From: a bacterium
Lineage (GTDB): Bacteria > CSSED10-310 > JAJRTK01
Length of the DNA: 50,096 bases
NCBI GenBank assembly: GCA_024278345.1
Contig: JAJRTK010000512.1
Location: 1 to 50,096, forward strand
Reading direction: 5' to 3'
The position numbers and the translations under genes were made by a program. The notes under the pieces were generated by a model that worked only from the letters and a program-made list of their open reading frames with translations, was not told the DNA's origin and did not search any database. This document shows positions 27,201 to 35,489 of the stretch, piece by piece; position 1 is the first letter of the stretch, and every line of letters starts with the position of its first letter.

Positions 27201-27948
27201 CGCCATTTCCACCATCGCGCGATACATTGTCCTGCTCACGGGGGCCACCATCGGGTTTGCCTACCTGAACATCCGGTGGGGCGACCTCAACTGGCTCTTC
27301 GCCTTCGTCGGCTTGGGGATCGGCTTCGGAATGCAGGATATCGTCACGAACTTCATCGCCGGCCTCATCATGCTCTTCGAGCGTCCGGTCAAAGTCGGCG
27401 ATGTCGTGGGCGTTGGCGATACCGAGGGCTCGGTTCAGAGCATCAGCATTCGCTCCACCCTGGTCCGCACGCGGCGGAATATCGACATCCTCATTCCCAA
27501 CAAGCGGTTCATCACCGAAGATGTCATCAACTGGACCCTGGGGGACAAAAAGGTGAGCATCTTCATCGACGTGGGCGTCTCCTACGACACCGACGTGAAG
27601 ATTGTGCGGGACCTCCTTCTCGATATCGCCAGGAAACATGGCCGTATTCTCAGCAATCCTCAGCCCTCGGTCCTCTTCATGAGCTTCGGCGATTCTTCCC
27701 TTGATTTCGCCCTCCGCGTCTGGATCGACCGGGCCATGGACCGCCCCCAGATCGAAAGTGACCTTCGATTCGCCATCTTCGCCGCCTTCAATCGCCGCGG
27801 AATCGAGATCCCCTTTCCCCAGAGGGATCTTCACCTCCGTTCGTCCGACGTTTCGCTGGATTGCCCCGGCGCCCACAAGCCACCGGAAACTTCCGCATCT
27901 TCCAAAACCCGGGAACCGCCCAAGCCGGACAAGCCGAAGCTTCCCTAG
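24268..27948 (+). CDS. MscK/KefA-like large mechanosensitive channel
   Basis: Inner-membrane channel of 1226 residues expected to release solutes on hypo-osmotic shock. Seen: signal peptide (about 1-34), a Pro/Thr-rich linker, a long periplasmic coiled-coil region rich in Glu, Lys, Arg and Leu (about 165-580), a cluster of membrane helices (about 600-960), and a C-terminal MscS domain with the pore-lining helix VGLGIGFGMQDIVTNFIAG (about 1015-1033) then LFERPVKVGD and the cytoplasmic cage (IRSTLVRT, LIPNKRFI). Length matches MscK/KefA (about 1100), with a longer coiled-coil portion. The start is GTG and its ribosome site is weak. It is divergent from the carboxylase gene and stands alone. Confidence 0.88.
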   Translation: MNRASYSQLCRGFLLGVLLVGLLWSPALLPCSGAQPKAATSTRAGTPGKTTPSQTPSEEGTAVGAQDTPSSSAIPTEIPFLESGGVPLDDARLGVLIGKTKATLVDEEAKDNPDPALLAFENRTLAILEGILSLYGAERAYPQRRGEVEERLLRLRAEKEAMGKPSEPKAPKPEGPESGAERDEIPLSTDRLAEIAATIAELRGKLAELEKEALRAQQAGSLLDSSARSNENLRSESEGVRQEYLGKLAKAQGVNAPPQQIADLERRIQARDLTIAYSERRSKQIEKERELLAMSDEALALERSILQAKSEAAEKMRALVSQRLEDALSQNVFESEKGLEEARKLARMAQTSHARLRANKRVEEKLIDTQRLRFKAEKRQALQGAREVLLGIEELRAELELAKTAVKHLEETRKLGRPSALRAKQVSDLLHSLRHRARRLQEARRPLLADLGGLAGRLEAGKADLQNRLRHLGASFRSHREKARSLFEQGQGQHRRRGFWGWKREVEAWKKLESDTRSTLVTFLEEIAAAENELQELTLTVEGADTALEEIKKFVRKHHRYKKTPLRISIGSLKRLPSDMLDGADGVWAFLMKMPASFSAFTAQDEVLYAMAAILVLGGLLLPALILIRRFLAWELASPDPIVLDILGPVGIFGGRVFLQISGTVFLSGWLVATSWLLPLEPATARFAQVLILSLAAAVIGSCFCRELASIPARESGASKEEKAASDSRRHLVTTLHRLLLWSLFFVPAVLLLETTQYSNHGFLDLLWLVHNTGVFALAIGFLRHRRRVIGLLSSRSGKWWKASKLVLEVLRPIMIAAGIWIFLLWVTGTREYAASRLMSVLHVFLALLIVPAATTVVLEALPRLVNRLSASAPPVSPLHAACDHSLLYTRLLVVLLAIVTALFWVLAAWGLSPRETFEILGNPLPWIDPESMRPTSYLGLFQAILSFLLSVATANYARDMLREVWLPLSAVERGLGYAISTIARYIVLLTGATIGFAYLNIRWGDLNWLFAFVGLGIGFGMQDIVTNFIAGLIMLFERPVKVGDVVGVGDTEGSVQSISIRSTLVRTRRNIDILIPNKRFITEDVINWTLGDKKVSIFIDVGVSYDTDVKIVRDLLLDIARKHGRILSNPQPSVLFMSFGDSSLDFALRVWIDRAMDRPQIESDLRFAIFAAFNRRGIEIPFPQRDLHLRSSDVSLDCPGAHKPPETSASSKTREPPKPDKPKLP

Positions 27949-28136
27949 ATGGCCCGGTCTCCGCTTCCCAAGGCTCCGCACCACTCTCCATGGTTTCTTG
28001 AAGGCAAGCCTGCATGCAAGGATCTTAATGTGCGCTCGTGTCCCGCTCACGCTGCCCGCAACGTTTCTCCCGCTCCCGGGCCACCAGCCCCAGGGAAAGG
28101 GTGCCCCGCCGCCTGCGATTCCGTCCGGTGGCAGCG

Positions 28137-29237
28137 CTATTTGATGGCTTCCCGGATATAGGCGGATGCCACGTCCATGGCCCAGACGGTGAGGACGATG
28201 ACTAGGGCCAGGGTGCCCACCTCGTGCCAGCGTGCCTGACCCTGGAACTGCATGATGAGGGTCCCGATCCCGCCGCCGCCCACCAGGCCGATGATCGTAG
28301 ACATGCGGACGTTGATGTCCCACCGGTAGATGGTGAAGGAGATGTAGGGCAGGATCACCTGGGGCACCACGGCGAACCAGACAACCTGGAGCGGCCCGGC
28401 GCCGGTGGCGAGGATCCCGTCCACGGGGCCGTCGTCGATGCTTTCTACAAGCTCCGAATAGAGCTTGGCCAAGGAGGCTACGGTGTGGAGCATGAGGGCC
28501 AGCATTCCGGCGAAGGGGCCGATCCCTACCCAGACGGAGAAGATGATGGCCCAGATGAGCGGCTCGATGGAGCGGGTGATGTTCAGGAGCGCTCGGAGAA
28601 AGGTATAGACGGCGAACCCGATTTTGGTCTGGCCCATGAGGTTTTTCGCGCAGAAGAAGCTCAGGATGAAAGCCGCCGGAACCGCCAGCACCGTGGCCAG
28701 GAAAGCCATGAAGATCGTTTCCAGGATGGCTAGGACGGCCATGGGCAGGATGGCGAAGTTTGGCGTGGCCAGGCTGGAGAAGACTCGGCGGGCGCCTTCG
28801 AATCCGTCGGAGGAGAAAATCTCGTAGAGGCTAAACTCGGTCACCACGATGGCGGCGGCGAAGGTCACCAGGAAGGTGATGATGGTCTGGATGCCCCAGG
28901 TGGTCTTCCACCAGGTTTTGGCCGGGCCCTCGGTGTCAAGGCGCGCCTTCTTGTCTGGGGACTCGAAGAGGAAGCCCCCAAGAGTCTGGAACCCGGCCCT
29001 GTTGATGCCGATGGAGAGGCTCGCGCCAAGAGCCGTGAGAGCCAGCACCACGAAGGCATAGGGAAGTTGGTTCTTTGGAGCCTCTTCCTTAGCGGTGAGG
29101 AAGCTGGAAACAACCCAGCTTTCCGGCAGGAGTCTTGCTTCCACATCATCTTCCGTGACTCCGGTGATGACAGCTAGCGCGATGGTCAACAGGTAGCCGA
29201 AACAGATGGCATCGAAGATCGTCTGTTTGATGGTCAC
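28137..29237 (-). CDS. PhnE-type ABC transporter permease
   Basis: Inner-membrane permease of an importer for phosphonate, phosphite or a similar phosphorus oxyanion, 366 residues. Seen: N-terminal helix after VTIKQTIFDAICFGY, an intervening soluble segment (about 35-105), a second group of helices, and a binding-protein-dependent permease domain with the EAA-type loop (SELVESIDDGPVDGILATGA) and C-terminal GGGGIGTLIM. It is about 100 residues longer than ordinary PhnE because of the N-terminal helices. The GTG at 29237 was chosen since residues upstream are not hydrophobic or conserved. Genes for the ATPase and binding protein lie upstream in the order D-C-E. Confidence 0.82.
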   Translation of the reverse strand: MTIKQTIFDAICFGYLLTIALAVITGVTEDDVEARLLPESWVVSSFLTAKEEAPKNQLPYAFVVLALTALGASLSIGINRAGFQTLGGFLFESPDKKARLDTEGPAKTWWKTTWGIQTIITFLVTFAAAIVVTEFSLYEIFSSDGFEGARRVFSSLATPNFAILPMAVLAILETIFMAFLATVLAVPAAFILSFFCAKNLMGQTKIGFAVYTFLRALLNITRSIEPLIWAIIFSVWVGIGPFAGMLALMLHTVASLAKLYSELVESIDDGPVDGILATGAGPLQVVWFAVVPQVILPYISFTIYRWDINVRMSTIIGLVGGGGIGTLIMQFQGQARWHEVGTLALVIVLTVWAMDVASAYIREAIK

Positions 29238-29353
29238 TGGCCTTATTCTTTCCCTAGTGCCTGTAAAAAAAGATGACTTCCCATGTTGGTTTGGACGCCC
29301 TGAGCCCCGGCGGCCTCGACTTCCAGGGCGGGAGCTCATGTTTTTATAGGCCC

Positions 29354-30172
29354 TTACTCGATATGGACATCCTGGGTTTCCTCGCCGTAGATTCGGCGGA
29401 ACCATTCTTGGTCGATTTCTTTTGGATCGCCCTCAAACACTAGGATTCCTTCCCGGAGAGCCACCACGCGTCGGGCGTACCGGCGAACGAGGTCCAGGAA
29501 ATGGAGGTTGCAGAGGATCGTGATGTCCAGCTCCCGATTGATCTTTTTCAGATAGTCCATGACGACGTGGCAGGTGGCCGGGTCGAGGGAGGAGACCGGT
29601 TCGTCGGCGAGGAGGATTTCGGGTTTTTGCATGAGAGCCCTGGCGATGGCGACGCGCTGCTGTTGCCCACCGGAAAGGCGGTCGGCTCGGATATTGGCTT
29701 TGTCGGCGATCCCTACTAGATCCAGGTATTCCAGGGCCCGTTTCCTTTCCTGGGCCGAGAACAGCCCCAGGATACTCTTGAGCGTGCCGGTCCTGCCCAG
29801 TGCTCCCATGAGCACGTTGGAGAGCACGGTGTGGCGTCCGATGAGGTTGAATTGCTGGAAGATCATGGCGACTCGGCTCCGGAGCTGCCTTCGTTCCGCG
29901 GTTCTGGGTCGAGTGATGTCCTGGCCGTGGAGGAGGATCTGCCCCCCCGTGGGTTCGTGTAGGTGGTTGATGCACCGGAGCAGGGTGCTCTTTCCGGATC
30001 CGCTCAGGCCGATGATCACCAGGAATTCACCCTTTTCCACGTCGAATGACACAGACCGCAGGGCGTGGATATCGCCGGAAAATCTTTTGGCCAGATTCCT
30101 GATGGAGAGTTGCTTGGCGGTCAAGGTGTGTGCCTTTCTCCGGAAAACCACACCACGGCAATTTTTGGCCAT
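29354..30172 (-). CDS. PhnC-type ABC transporter ATPase
   Basis: ATP-hydrolysing subunit of the same importer, cytoplasmic. Seen: Walker A GLSGSGKST, Q-loop IFQQFNL, ABC signature LSGGQQQRVAIARAL, Walker B ILLADEP, and the switch His in CNLHFLD, the usual NLH of PhnC. The start is uncertain: the ATG at 30172 (272 residues) is preferred, but the frame stays open upstream to the end of the binding-protein gene and a TTG just before the ATPase fold would also fit. No strong ribosome site marks either. The permease gene follows after 116 nt. Confidence 0.85.
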   Translation of the reverse strand: MAKNCRGVVFRRKAHTLTAKQLSIRNLAKRFSGDIHALRSVSFDVEKGEFLVIIGLSGSGKSTLLRCINHLHEPTGGQILLHGQDITRPRTAERRQLRSRVAMIFQQFNLIGRHTVLSNVLMGALGRTGTLKSILGLFSAQERKRALEYLDLVGIADKANIRADRLSGGQQQRVAIARALMQKPEILLADEPVSSLDPATCHVVMDYLKKINRELDITILCNLHFLDLVRRYARRVVALREGILVFEGDPKEIDQEWFRRIYGEETQDVHIE

Positions 30173-30351
30173 GGTACTTAGGGCACGGGGTAAGTTCAGG
30201 GCGATGAGATGCACGCGGCGGCGGCTGAGTGGTGGGAAGTCGCGCCGAAGGCGTACCCCAGCCCGATTCCCATCATGGCACCCGCCTTGGTCATGGGTCA
30301 TCAGTGGGCAAAACGGTTGTCCGGTCTCGTTGCCGCGGATGGTAGGGCAGA

Positions 30352-31263
30352 TCATTTCTTCAGGAGGTCCGCCGCTTCGATTTCCAGTTTCTTGATCATT
30401 TTTCGAACGCCGTCATAGTCGGAATCCTTGGCCTCTCGGAGCCCGGTGACCTCGTAGAGAGCTCGGAACGTTTCCCGGCCTTCGTCCGTTTCGATGAATT
30501 GGAGCAGTGCATTGATGACGGCGGTTTTCATTTTTTCCGGCATTCCTTTCCGGAAAACCATGGGCTCGATGGGAACCTCGGCGGTGAGCTCGATGATCTT
30601 GACCTTTTCTTCGATGTCGGGGTACTGGGTTCGCACAAGGCGCCGGGCATCCTGTGCCAGTCCCTCGGCTGGCGGAGAATAGAACGTCGCCCCGGCATCG
30701 ACTTGCCGATTGTAGACCATGGTGATGACGTTGTCGTGCCGGCGTGCGAAAATGGTTTCTCCCAGCTTGATCCCCCGTTCCCGAAAGAGGTTCGCGGGCA
30801 AGACATAGCCGGACAGGGAGGCCGAATCGACATAGGCGAACTTTTTACCGGCGATATCTTCGAGTTTCTGGATGGGGCCATCGACATGAGCGACGATTTG
30901 GCCGCTGTAGGTGTCCTGGCCAAACCTCCGGAAGGCGAGCCTGGCCTCGGCTCCGAACTTGTCGTTGGCCAGCAGGTAGCCGAAAGTGTTGAGGGCGGCC
31001 ACATCGACGCGCTTAGTGCCGAAGGCTTCGACCACGGCGATGTAACTTGCGGGAACAGCCGTTTTGTAGTGGAAGGGCGTCTGTTTTTCCAGGTAGGCCT
31101 TGATGACCTTGGCGTTCTTCTTCAAGGCCGCCGCATCGGTGGATGGCACGAAATAGATTTTCACCGGATTCGATTTGCTCCCGAGCGCCGCTCGTTCGCC
31201 GGAGCAGCCGGCCAGGATGGCCGCCAGACCAAGAAGCGCGATTCTACAAAGAGATCCCTTCAT
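30352..31263 (-). CDS. PhnD-like phosphonate/phosphite-binding lipoprotein
   Basis: Periplasmic substrate-binding lipoprotein of 303 residues. Seen: signal peptide with lipobox LAGC (Cys20); start of the fold at VKIYFVPSTD; the family patterns ALNTFGYLLA and YVDSASLSGYVLPANLF, which form the oxyanion pocket in PhnD-type proteins; and a typical C-terminal helix. It is first of the three transporter genes and is preceded by GAGGTGAG at the start. Specificity (phosphonate, phosphite, hypophosphite or phosphate) cannot be decided: no C-P lyase, phosphonatase or ptxD gene is in the window. The short region upstream is shared with a divergent kinase gene. Confidence 0.86.
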   Translation of the reverse strand: MKGSLCRIALLGLAAILAGCSGERAALGSKSNPVKIYFVPSTDAAALKKNAKVIKAYLEKQTPFHYKTAVPASYIAVVEAFGTKRVDVAALNTFGYLLANDKFGAEARLAFRRFGQDTYSGQIVAHVDGPIQKLEDIAGKKFAYVDSASLSGYVLPANLFRERGIKLGETIFARRHDNVITMVYNRQVDAGATFYSPPAEGLAQDARRLVRTQYPDIEEKVKIIELTAEVPIEPMVFRKGMPEKMKTAVINALLQFIETDEGRETFRALYEVTGLREAKDSDYDGVRKMIKKLEIEAADLLKK

Positions 31264-31516
31264 CGCTTGCTCACCTCGTGACTCGAACGCCTTTTATCGA
31301 AAGGTTACACAATAAACCGGCCTGACCTTAGTCGCTGGCCCGTGCGACGTCAACCCTGTCCAAAGCGGTGTTCACTTTCGTGGGGGGAAAGCCTCCCGTC
31401 CAGCCGAATCGATTCCGGTCCTTCCAGGGATTGAAAAGCAGCGTGGAACCGAATAGCTTTCGGAGAATGGGCCGGTACTGAATCGTGGCCCGGCGACGGA
31501 GAACGAAGGAAGAGCC

Positions 31517-34500
31517 GTGTTGGACAGCGATCCCAGTGCCATTGGTCCCTATGATATCGTGGAAGTGCTTGGCTTTGGCGGCGGTGGCGTCGTTTACAAG
31601 GGGTGTCACCGGGAGACCGGCGAGTTGGTGGCCATTAAGACGTTGCACGCTTTCCTGGAAGACCGGCTTTCCCATCTTCGGTGGGAGATCCATGCCTTGG
31701 CGCGGCTCAGGCACCCGAGGATCGTTCGGATTGTCGATCACGGAATCCACGGGGACGTTCCGTGGTATGCCATGGACTGTCTGGAAGGGGCGACTCTGCG
31801 CCGATACTCCGTGGGCCTTTGGCAGGCGGCTTTGGGAGCGCTCCAGGAGTGGGAAGAGCTCACGGACCCGGAAGAGATGACTCTTGACGTGCAGTTTGGG
31901 ACGCGGGAGTGGTGGACACTCTGTCTTCCGAGCCGCCGCCTCGCGCAGCTCCTTACGGCGCCTTTTGCCAGGACGGAGAGACTTCCAGGCGTGGCAGGAG
32001 CCGAAAACGGGCAAAGAGCTCAAGAGACCATGACGGCGGGGCCCAGGCTAGATTCTGAGGCATCCGGGAGTGGTGAACCGACTCTGACAGCGCCTTCCTT
32101 GTCGCCTGGTGACCAGGGGGTTGCCAGGCCATCCGAGGCGTCTGAGGCTGATCAGGATCTTCCTCGAAGACGGATTCCGGGAGTCCTTCTCAATAAACTC
32201 CTCGACTTGGCTCTGAAACTCTGTCCACCCTTGGCGTTCCTTCACGGGGAAGGGATGGTTCATTGCGACTTCAAGCCGGAGAATATCCTTATTTCCCCCA
32301 GTGGCGAGCCGGTGCTGGTGGATTTTGGGCTTCTTTCTCTGTCGGGTGGGCCTCGGGCTCGGGAAGTGCTCCGGATCACGACCCAGGGAATCGGCACGGC
32401 ACCCTACATGGCTCCGGAGCAGATCCGGGGGGAGTTGCCGGATGCACGGGCCGACCTTTATGCGCTGGGCTGCATTCTTTATGAGATGTTTACTCGTCGG
32501 CGTCCCTTTCGCGGGCGCACCGTGGAAGATCTTCTGGGGCAACAGCTCCATGAAATGCCTCACCCGCCGGGGGAAATCGTGGAGGGTCTGCCGCGGGAGC
32601 TGGACGAGTTGATTCTGGGGCTTCTGGCGAAGCGTCCCCAGGACCGGATCGGCCATGCGGATCAAGTGGCGGCGGTTTTCCGGAGCTTGGGAGGCCGGGA
32701 CGCCGGTGCGCGTGCGCAACCGCCGGTAAGGGCGGCCCTTTACCGGTCAGGCTTCGTTGGGCGCACGGAGGAGCTTTCGGCGGTTCGTATGAAGTTGGAC
32801 AAGCTCATGGAGGGCCGGGGGAGCCTCGTGCTGATCCACGGGGAGAGTGGCTCTGGAAAGACGCGCTTCGCCATGAAGCTGGCGCGCCAGGCGAAGGGTC
32901 ATCGGATCCAGGTGTTAACGGGGGAGAGCGACGCGCCGGCGGCGCCGGCGGAAAAGTCGGGGCACCGGGGAGGAGCGCCTTTGGAGGCGCTCCGGCCCAT
33001 TCTCCGGGCGATCGCGGATCGCTGCCATGAAAAAGGGCCGGAAGAGACCCGGCGGCTGCTGGGAAAGAGGCTGGGCCTGTTGGCCCAATTCGAACCGGCG
33101 CTGGCTCGTCTTCCCGGCGCGAAAGTCCCGGCTCGTTCGAAGGCGCCGGACAGCGTCACCCCTTCGCGGGTCCACCGTAGTTTTTTCGAAACGCTGGCTG
33201 CTTTGGCGGAAAAGAGGCCGCTCTTGATGATTCTTGACGACCTACAGTGGGCGGACGAGCTGACTCTGGGTTTCCTCCAGAACCTCCTTCAAGAGGGGCA
33301 TTTGGAAGAGACCAGGCTCCTTGTCCTGGGGGCCTACCGCAGCGAAGAGGCCTCGCCGACCATCCAGCGGTTGGCTTCCCATGACGAAGTTCTTACCCTT
33401 CGGATGGGCGACCTCAACGAAGAGGCAATTTCCACCATCGTCCGGGAAATGCTGGCGATGAAGGAGGCTCCCGTGGAGCTGGTGCGCTACTTGGCCCACC
33501 AGTCGGAAGGCAATCCCTTCTTCGTGGCGGAATACCTGCATGCCGCGGTGGAAACAGGCCTACTGGTCCGAGGCGAAGGCGGTTCCTGGAAGGTTGCCGG
33601 CGATTTTTCCGACGGTGAAGCTCGGAGCGAGATCGACTTGCCGGAATCGTTGGTGGAGCTGGTGGGCCGGCGCTTGGATGCTCTTCCAAAACGCGCAGTG
33701 AGGGTCGCTCAGGCCGCGGCCGTCCTGGGTCGCGAGTTCGAAGCCAAGCTCCTAGGCAGGGTGACTCGCAAGAAGACGAAGCGGTTGGGCCGCGCTCTTC
33801 AGGAGCTCTTTCGGCGGCATGTTCTTCAGAGCGCTGGGGCGAGCTCTCTGCGGTTCGTCCACGACAAGATCCGGGAAGTCGCCTATGGTGGTATATCAGC
33901 CAAACGGCGTCGCAAGCTCCACCGCCGGGCCGCGGAGGCACTGGAAGAGAGGCAGGCACACCGGCAAGACGCACCTCTTGCGGTTCTCGGGCAACACTGG
34001 GAAGAGGCGAACGACCCGGTTCGAGCCCGAACCTATTACCTGGCTGGGGCTCGCCAGGCACGACATCTCCATGCATATGGCGAGGCCGAGCAACTGTACC
34101 ACAACTACCTGCGCCTCGTGGATGAACCGAACGTCCGGAGTGTGGATTCTCGCAACGACCTGGCCCGGGACATTCTCTATGCCCAGGGCCGGAATCCAGA
34201 AGCGATTGAGCAACACGAGATCGCCCTTCGCGAAGCCGTACGTTTGGGGGACCTGAATGCTCAGGCCCAATGTCTCCGCGGGCTTGCCACGGTTTACCGT
34301 GGAACAGGCCAGCTCGACAAGGCATCCAAACTCGCTCACCAGGCGCTTCAGATTTACAGGCAAGCAGATGATATTCGCCTCCAGGGCCGGACATTAGCCA
34401 TGCTTGCCGGCATTGCCGAGGATCAGGGGAGAATTGAGCGGGCGGAGGAACTCTATCGCGCCGCCCTGGCCTTGCACCGTGAAGCGCGGAGCCCTCACTT

Positions 34501-35278
34501 CGAGGCCATCACCCTCAGTAGCCTGGGTCTTCTCTTCCAGTTGCGGGGGAAGTTTCTCGAGTCGCGAAGCCTCCAGAAAGCGGCCTTGGAGATCCACAGG
34601 ATGGTGGGCAACCGCCGTTCCGAGGCGATTACTCTTGAGCTCTTGGGCTCCCTGGCCATCGACGAGCAGAAATGGACGGAAGCCCGGCAGTTGCTGGAAC
34701 AGGCGCTGAACATTCTCAAAGACATAGGCAATCGCCGTTTCGAGGCAATCGCCATGGGCCGCCTTGCCCTGGTGGACTTTGCCCAAGGACGCCTGCCGGA
34801 GGCCCGTGCCCTTTTGAGTCAGTCCCTAGGACTTCTGGAGCGGGCTGGAAACCGCCTTTTTTGGGGTCGGGCTCTACGGGACATGGCGCGTTTGGAAAGG
34901 CTGGGCCGCGCGAACTTAGGTGACGCTGCTCGCCTTCTCCAAAGGGCTGAAGGGATGTTCGACAAGCTAGAAAACGCACTTGAGCTCGCCCTCTGCATCT
35001 GCGAGCGGGGACATCTGGCCCTGGCCGGAGGCGAAACGGCCAGATCCTTTATCGGCCGCGCCCGAGAGCTGTGCGCCTCCGTGGGACTCGGCTCGGCCAG
35101 CCAGCCAGGCCGCGCCATCGGTCGCCTGGAACGGGCCGACAACGATTTTCGTGCCGGTCGCCCACTCATCCGGGGAGATATCCCCTTCGATCTTCCTGAC
35201 TCCCTTCGCCATTTCGAGCCCAAGGTCTTTGGCCTCGCCAATTCCGGCGGAGATATCCGGAATCAGAGCACCACCTGA
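31517..35278 (+). CDS. Ser/Thr kinase - AAA ATPase - TPR signalling protein
   Basis: Cytoplasmic regulator of 1253 residues. Seen: kinase N-lobe with glycine loop [11 protein letters not shown] (18-28) and VAIKTL lysine; a low-complexity insertion of about 120 residues (roughly 100-225) before helix E; catalytic loop HCDFKPEN (about 249-256, Arg of HRD replaced by Cys); VDFG; APEQ; then an AAA/STAND-type ATPase with Walker A GESGSGKT (about 441) and Walker [13 protein letters not shown] (about 570); and from about 860 a run of roughly 40-residue TPR-like repeats. The layout resembles PknB-AAA-TPR regulators of myxobacteria and planctomycetes. Target unknown. The start codon is GTG. It is divergent from the importer operon and precedes sat-cysC. 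Confidence 0.85.
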   Translation: MLDSDPSAIGPYDIVEVLGFGGGGVVYKGCHRETGELVAIKTLHAFLEDRLSHLRWEIHALARLRHPRIVRIVDHGIHGDVPWYAMDCLEGATLRRYSVGLWQAALGALQEWEELTDPEEMTLDVQFGTREWWTLCLPSRRLAQLLTAPFARTERLPGVAGAENGQRAQETMTAGPRLDSEASGSGEPTLTAPSLSPGDQGVARPSEASEADQDLPRRRIPGVLLNKLLDLALKLCPPLAFLHGEGMVHCDFKPENILISPSGEPVLVDFGLLSLSGGPRAREVLRITTQGIGTAPYMAPEQIRGELPDARADLYALGCILYEMFTRRRPFRGRTVEDLLGQQLHEMPHPPGEIVEGLPRELDELILGLLAKRPQDRIGHADQVAAVFRSLGGRDAGARAQPPVRAALYRSGFVGRTEELSAVRMKLDKLMEGRGSLVLIHGESGSGKTRFAMKLARQAKGHRIQVLTGESDAPAAPAEKSGHRGGAPLEALRPILRAIADRCHEKGPEETRRLLGKRLGLLAQFEPALARLPGAKVPARSKAPDSVTPSRVHRSFFETLAALAEKRPLLMILDDLQWADELTLGFLQNLLQEGHLEETRLLVLGAYRSEEASPTIQRLASHDEVLTLRMGDLNEEAISTIVREMLAMKEAPVELVRYLAHQSEGNPFFVAEYLHAAVETGLLVRGEGGSWKVAGDFSDGEARSEIDLPESLVELVGRRLDALPKRAVRVAQAAAVLGREFEAKLLGRVTRKKTKRLGRALQELFRRHVLQSAGASSLRFVHDKIREVAYGGISAKRRRKLHRRAAEALEERQAHRQDAPLAVLGQHWEEANDPVRARTYYLAGARQARHLHAYGEAEQLYHNYLRLVDEPNVRSVDSRNDLARDILYAQGRNPEAIEQHEIALREAVRLGDLNAQAQCLRGLATVYRGTGQLDKASKLAHQALQIYRQADDIRLQGRTLAMLAGIAEDQGRIERAEELYRAALALHREARSPHFEAITLSSLGLLFQLRGKFLESRSLQKAALEIHRMVGNRRSEAITLELLGSLAIDEQKWTEARQLLEQALNILKDIGNRRFEAIAMGRLALVDFAQGRLPEARALLSQSLGLLERAGNRLFWGRALRDMARLERLGRANLGDAARLLQRAEGMFDKLENALELALCICERGHLALAGGETARSFIGRARELCASVGLGSASQPGRAIGRLERADNDFRAGRPLIRGDIPFDLPDSLRHFEPKVFGLANSGGDIRNQSTT

Positions 35279-35489
35279 TTCCTGGCGGAGCGTGAATCCG
35301 GTCAATTCCAACGTGAAGGGATGGAATCTTGAGCACTTGGGCCTCGTTTTGTGATCTGGTAGCGTAAATCCCCTCATTCTGTCGCCGCTCCATTCCTGAG
35401 CTCCCCTTCCCGGCGGGGTTTCACTGCAAAGCGGCGTTTCCCATGCATCGAATGGCGCCGGAAGAGCGTGCGCAGGAGTTTACCGACCT

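Noticed and set aside
27949-28161. A 70-residue frame directly after the channel stop (TAGATG)
   Set aside because: Pro/Ala/Cys-rich, no motif, runs into the end of the permease gene on the other strand; probably chance.
26956-28323. A 455-residue open frame on minus opposite the channel gene
   Set aside because: It is antisense to the MscS domain and the intergenic space, has no recognisable motif, and its composition (Gly, Asp, Glu, His rich) is typical of a shadow frame in GC-rich DNA.
35386-35440. CGCCGCT/AGCGGCG inverted repeat upstream of sat-cysC as a riboswitch
   Set aside because: Only one long-range stem with a 39-nt interior is visible; no known SAM or other riboswitch core could be recognised.
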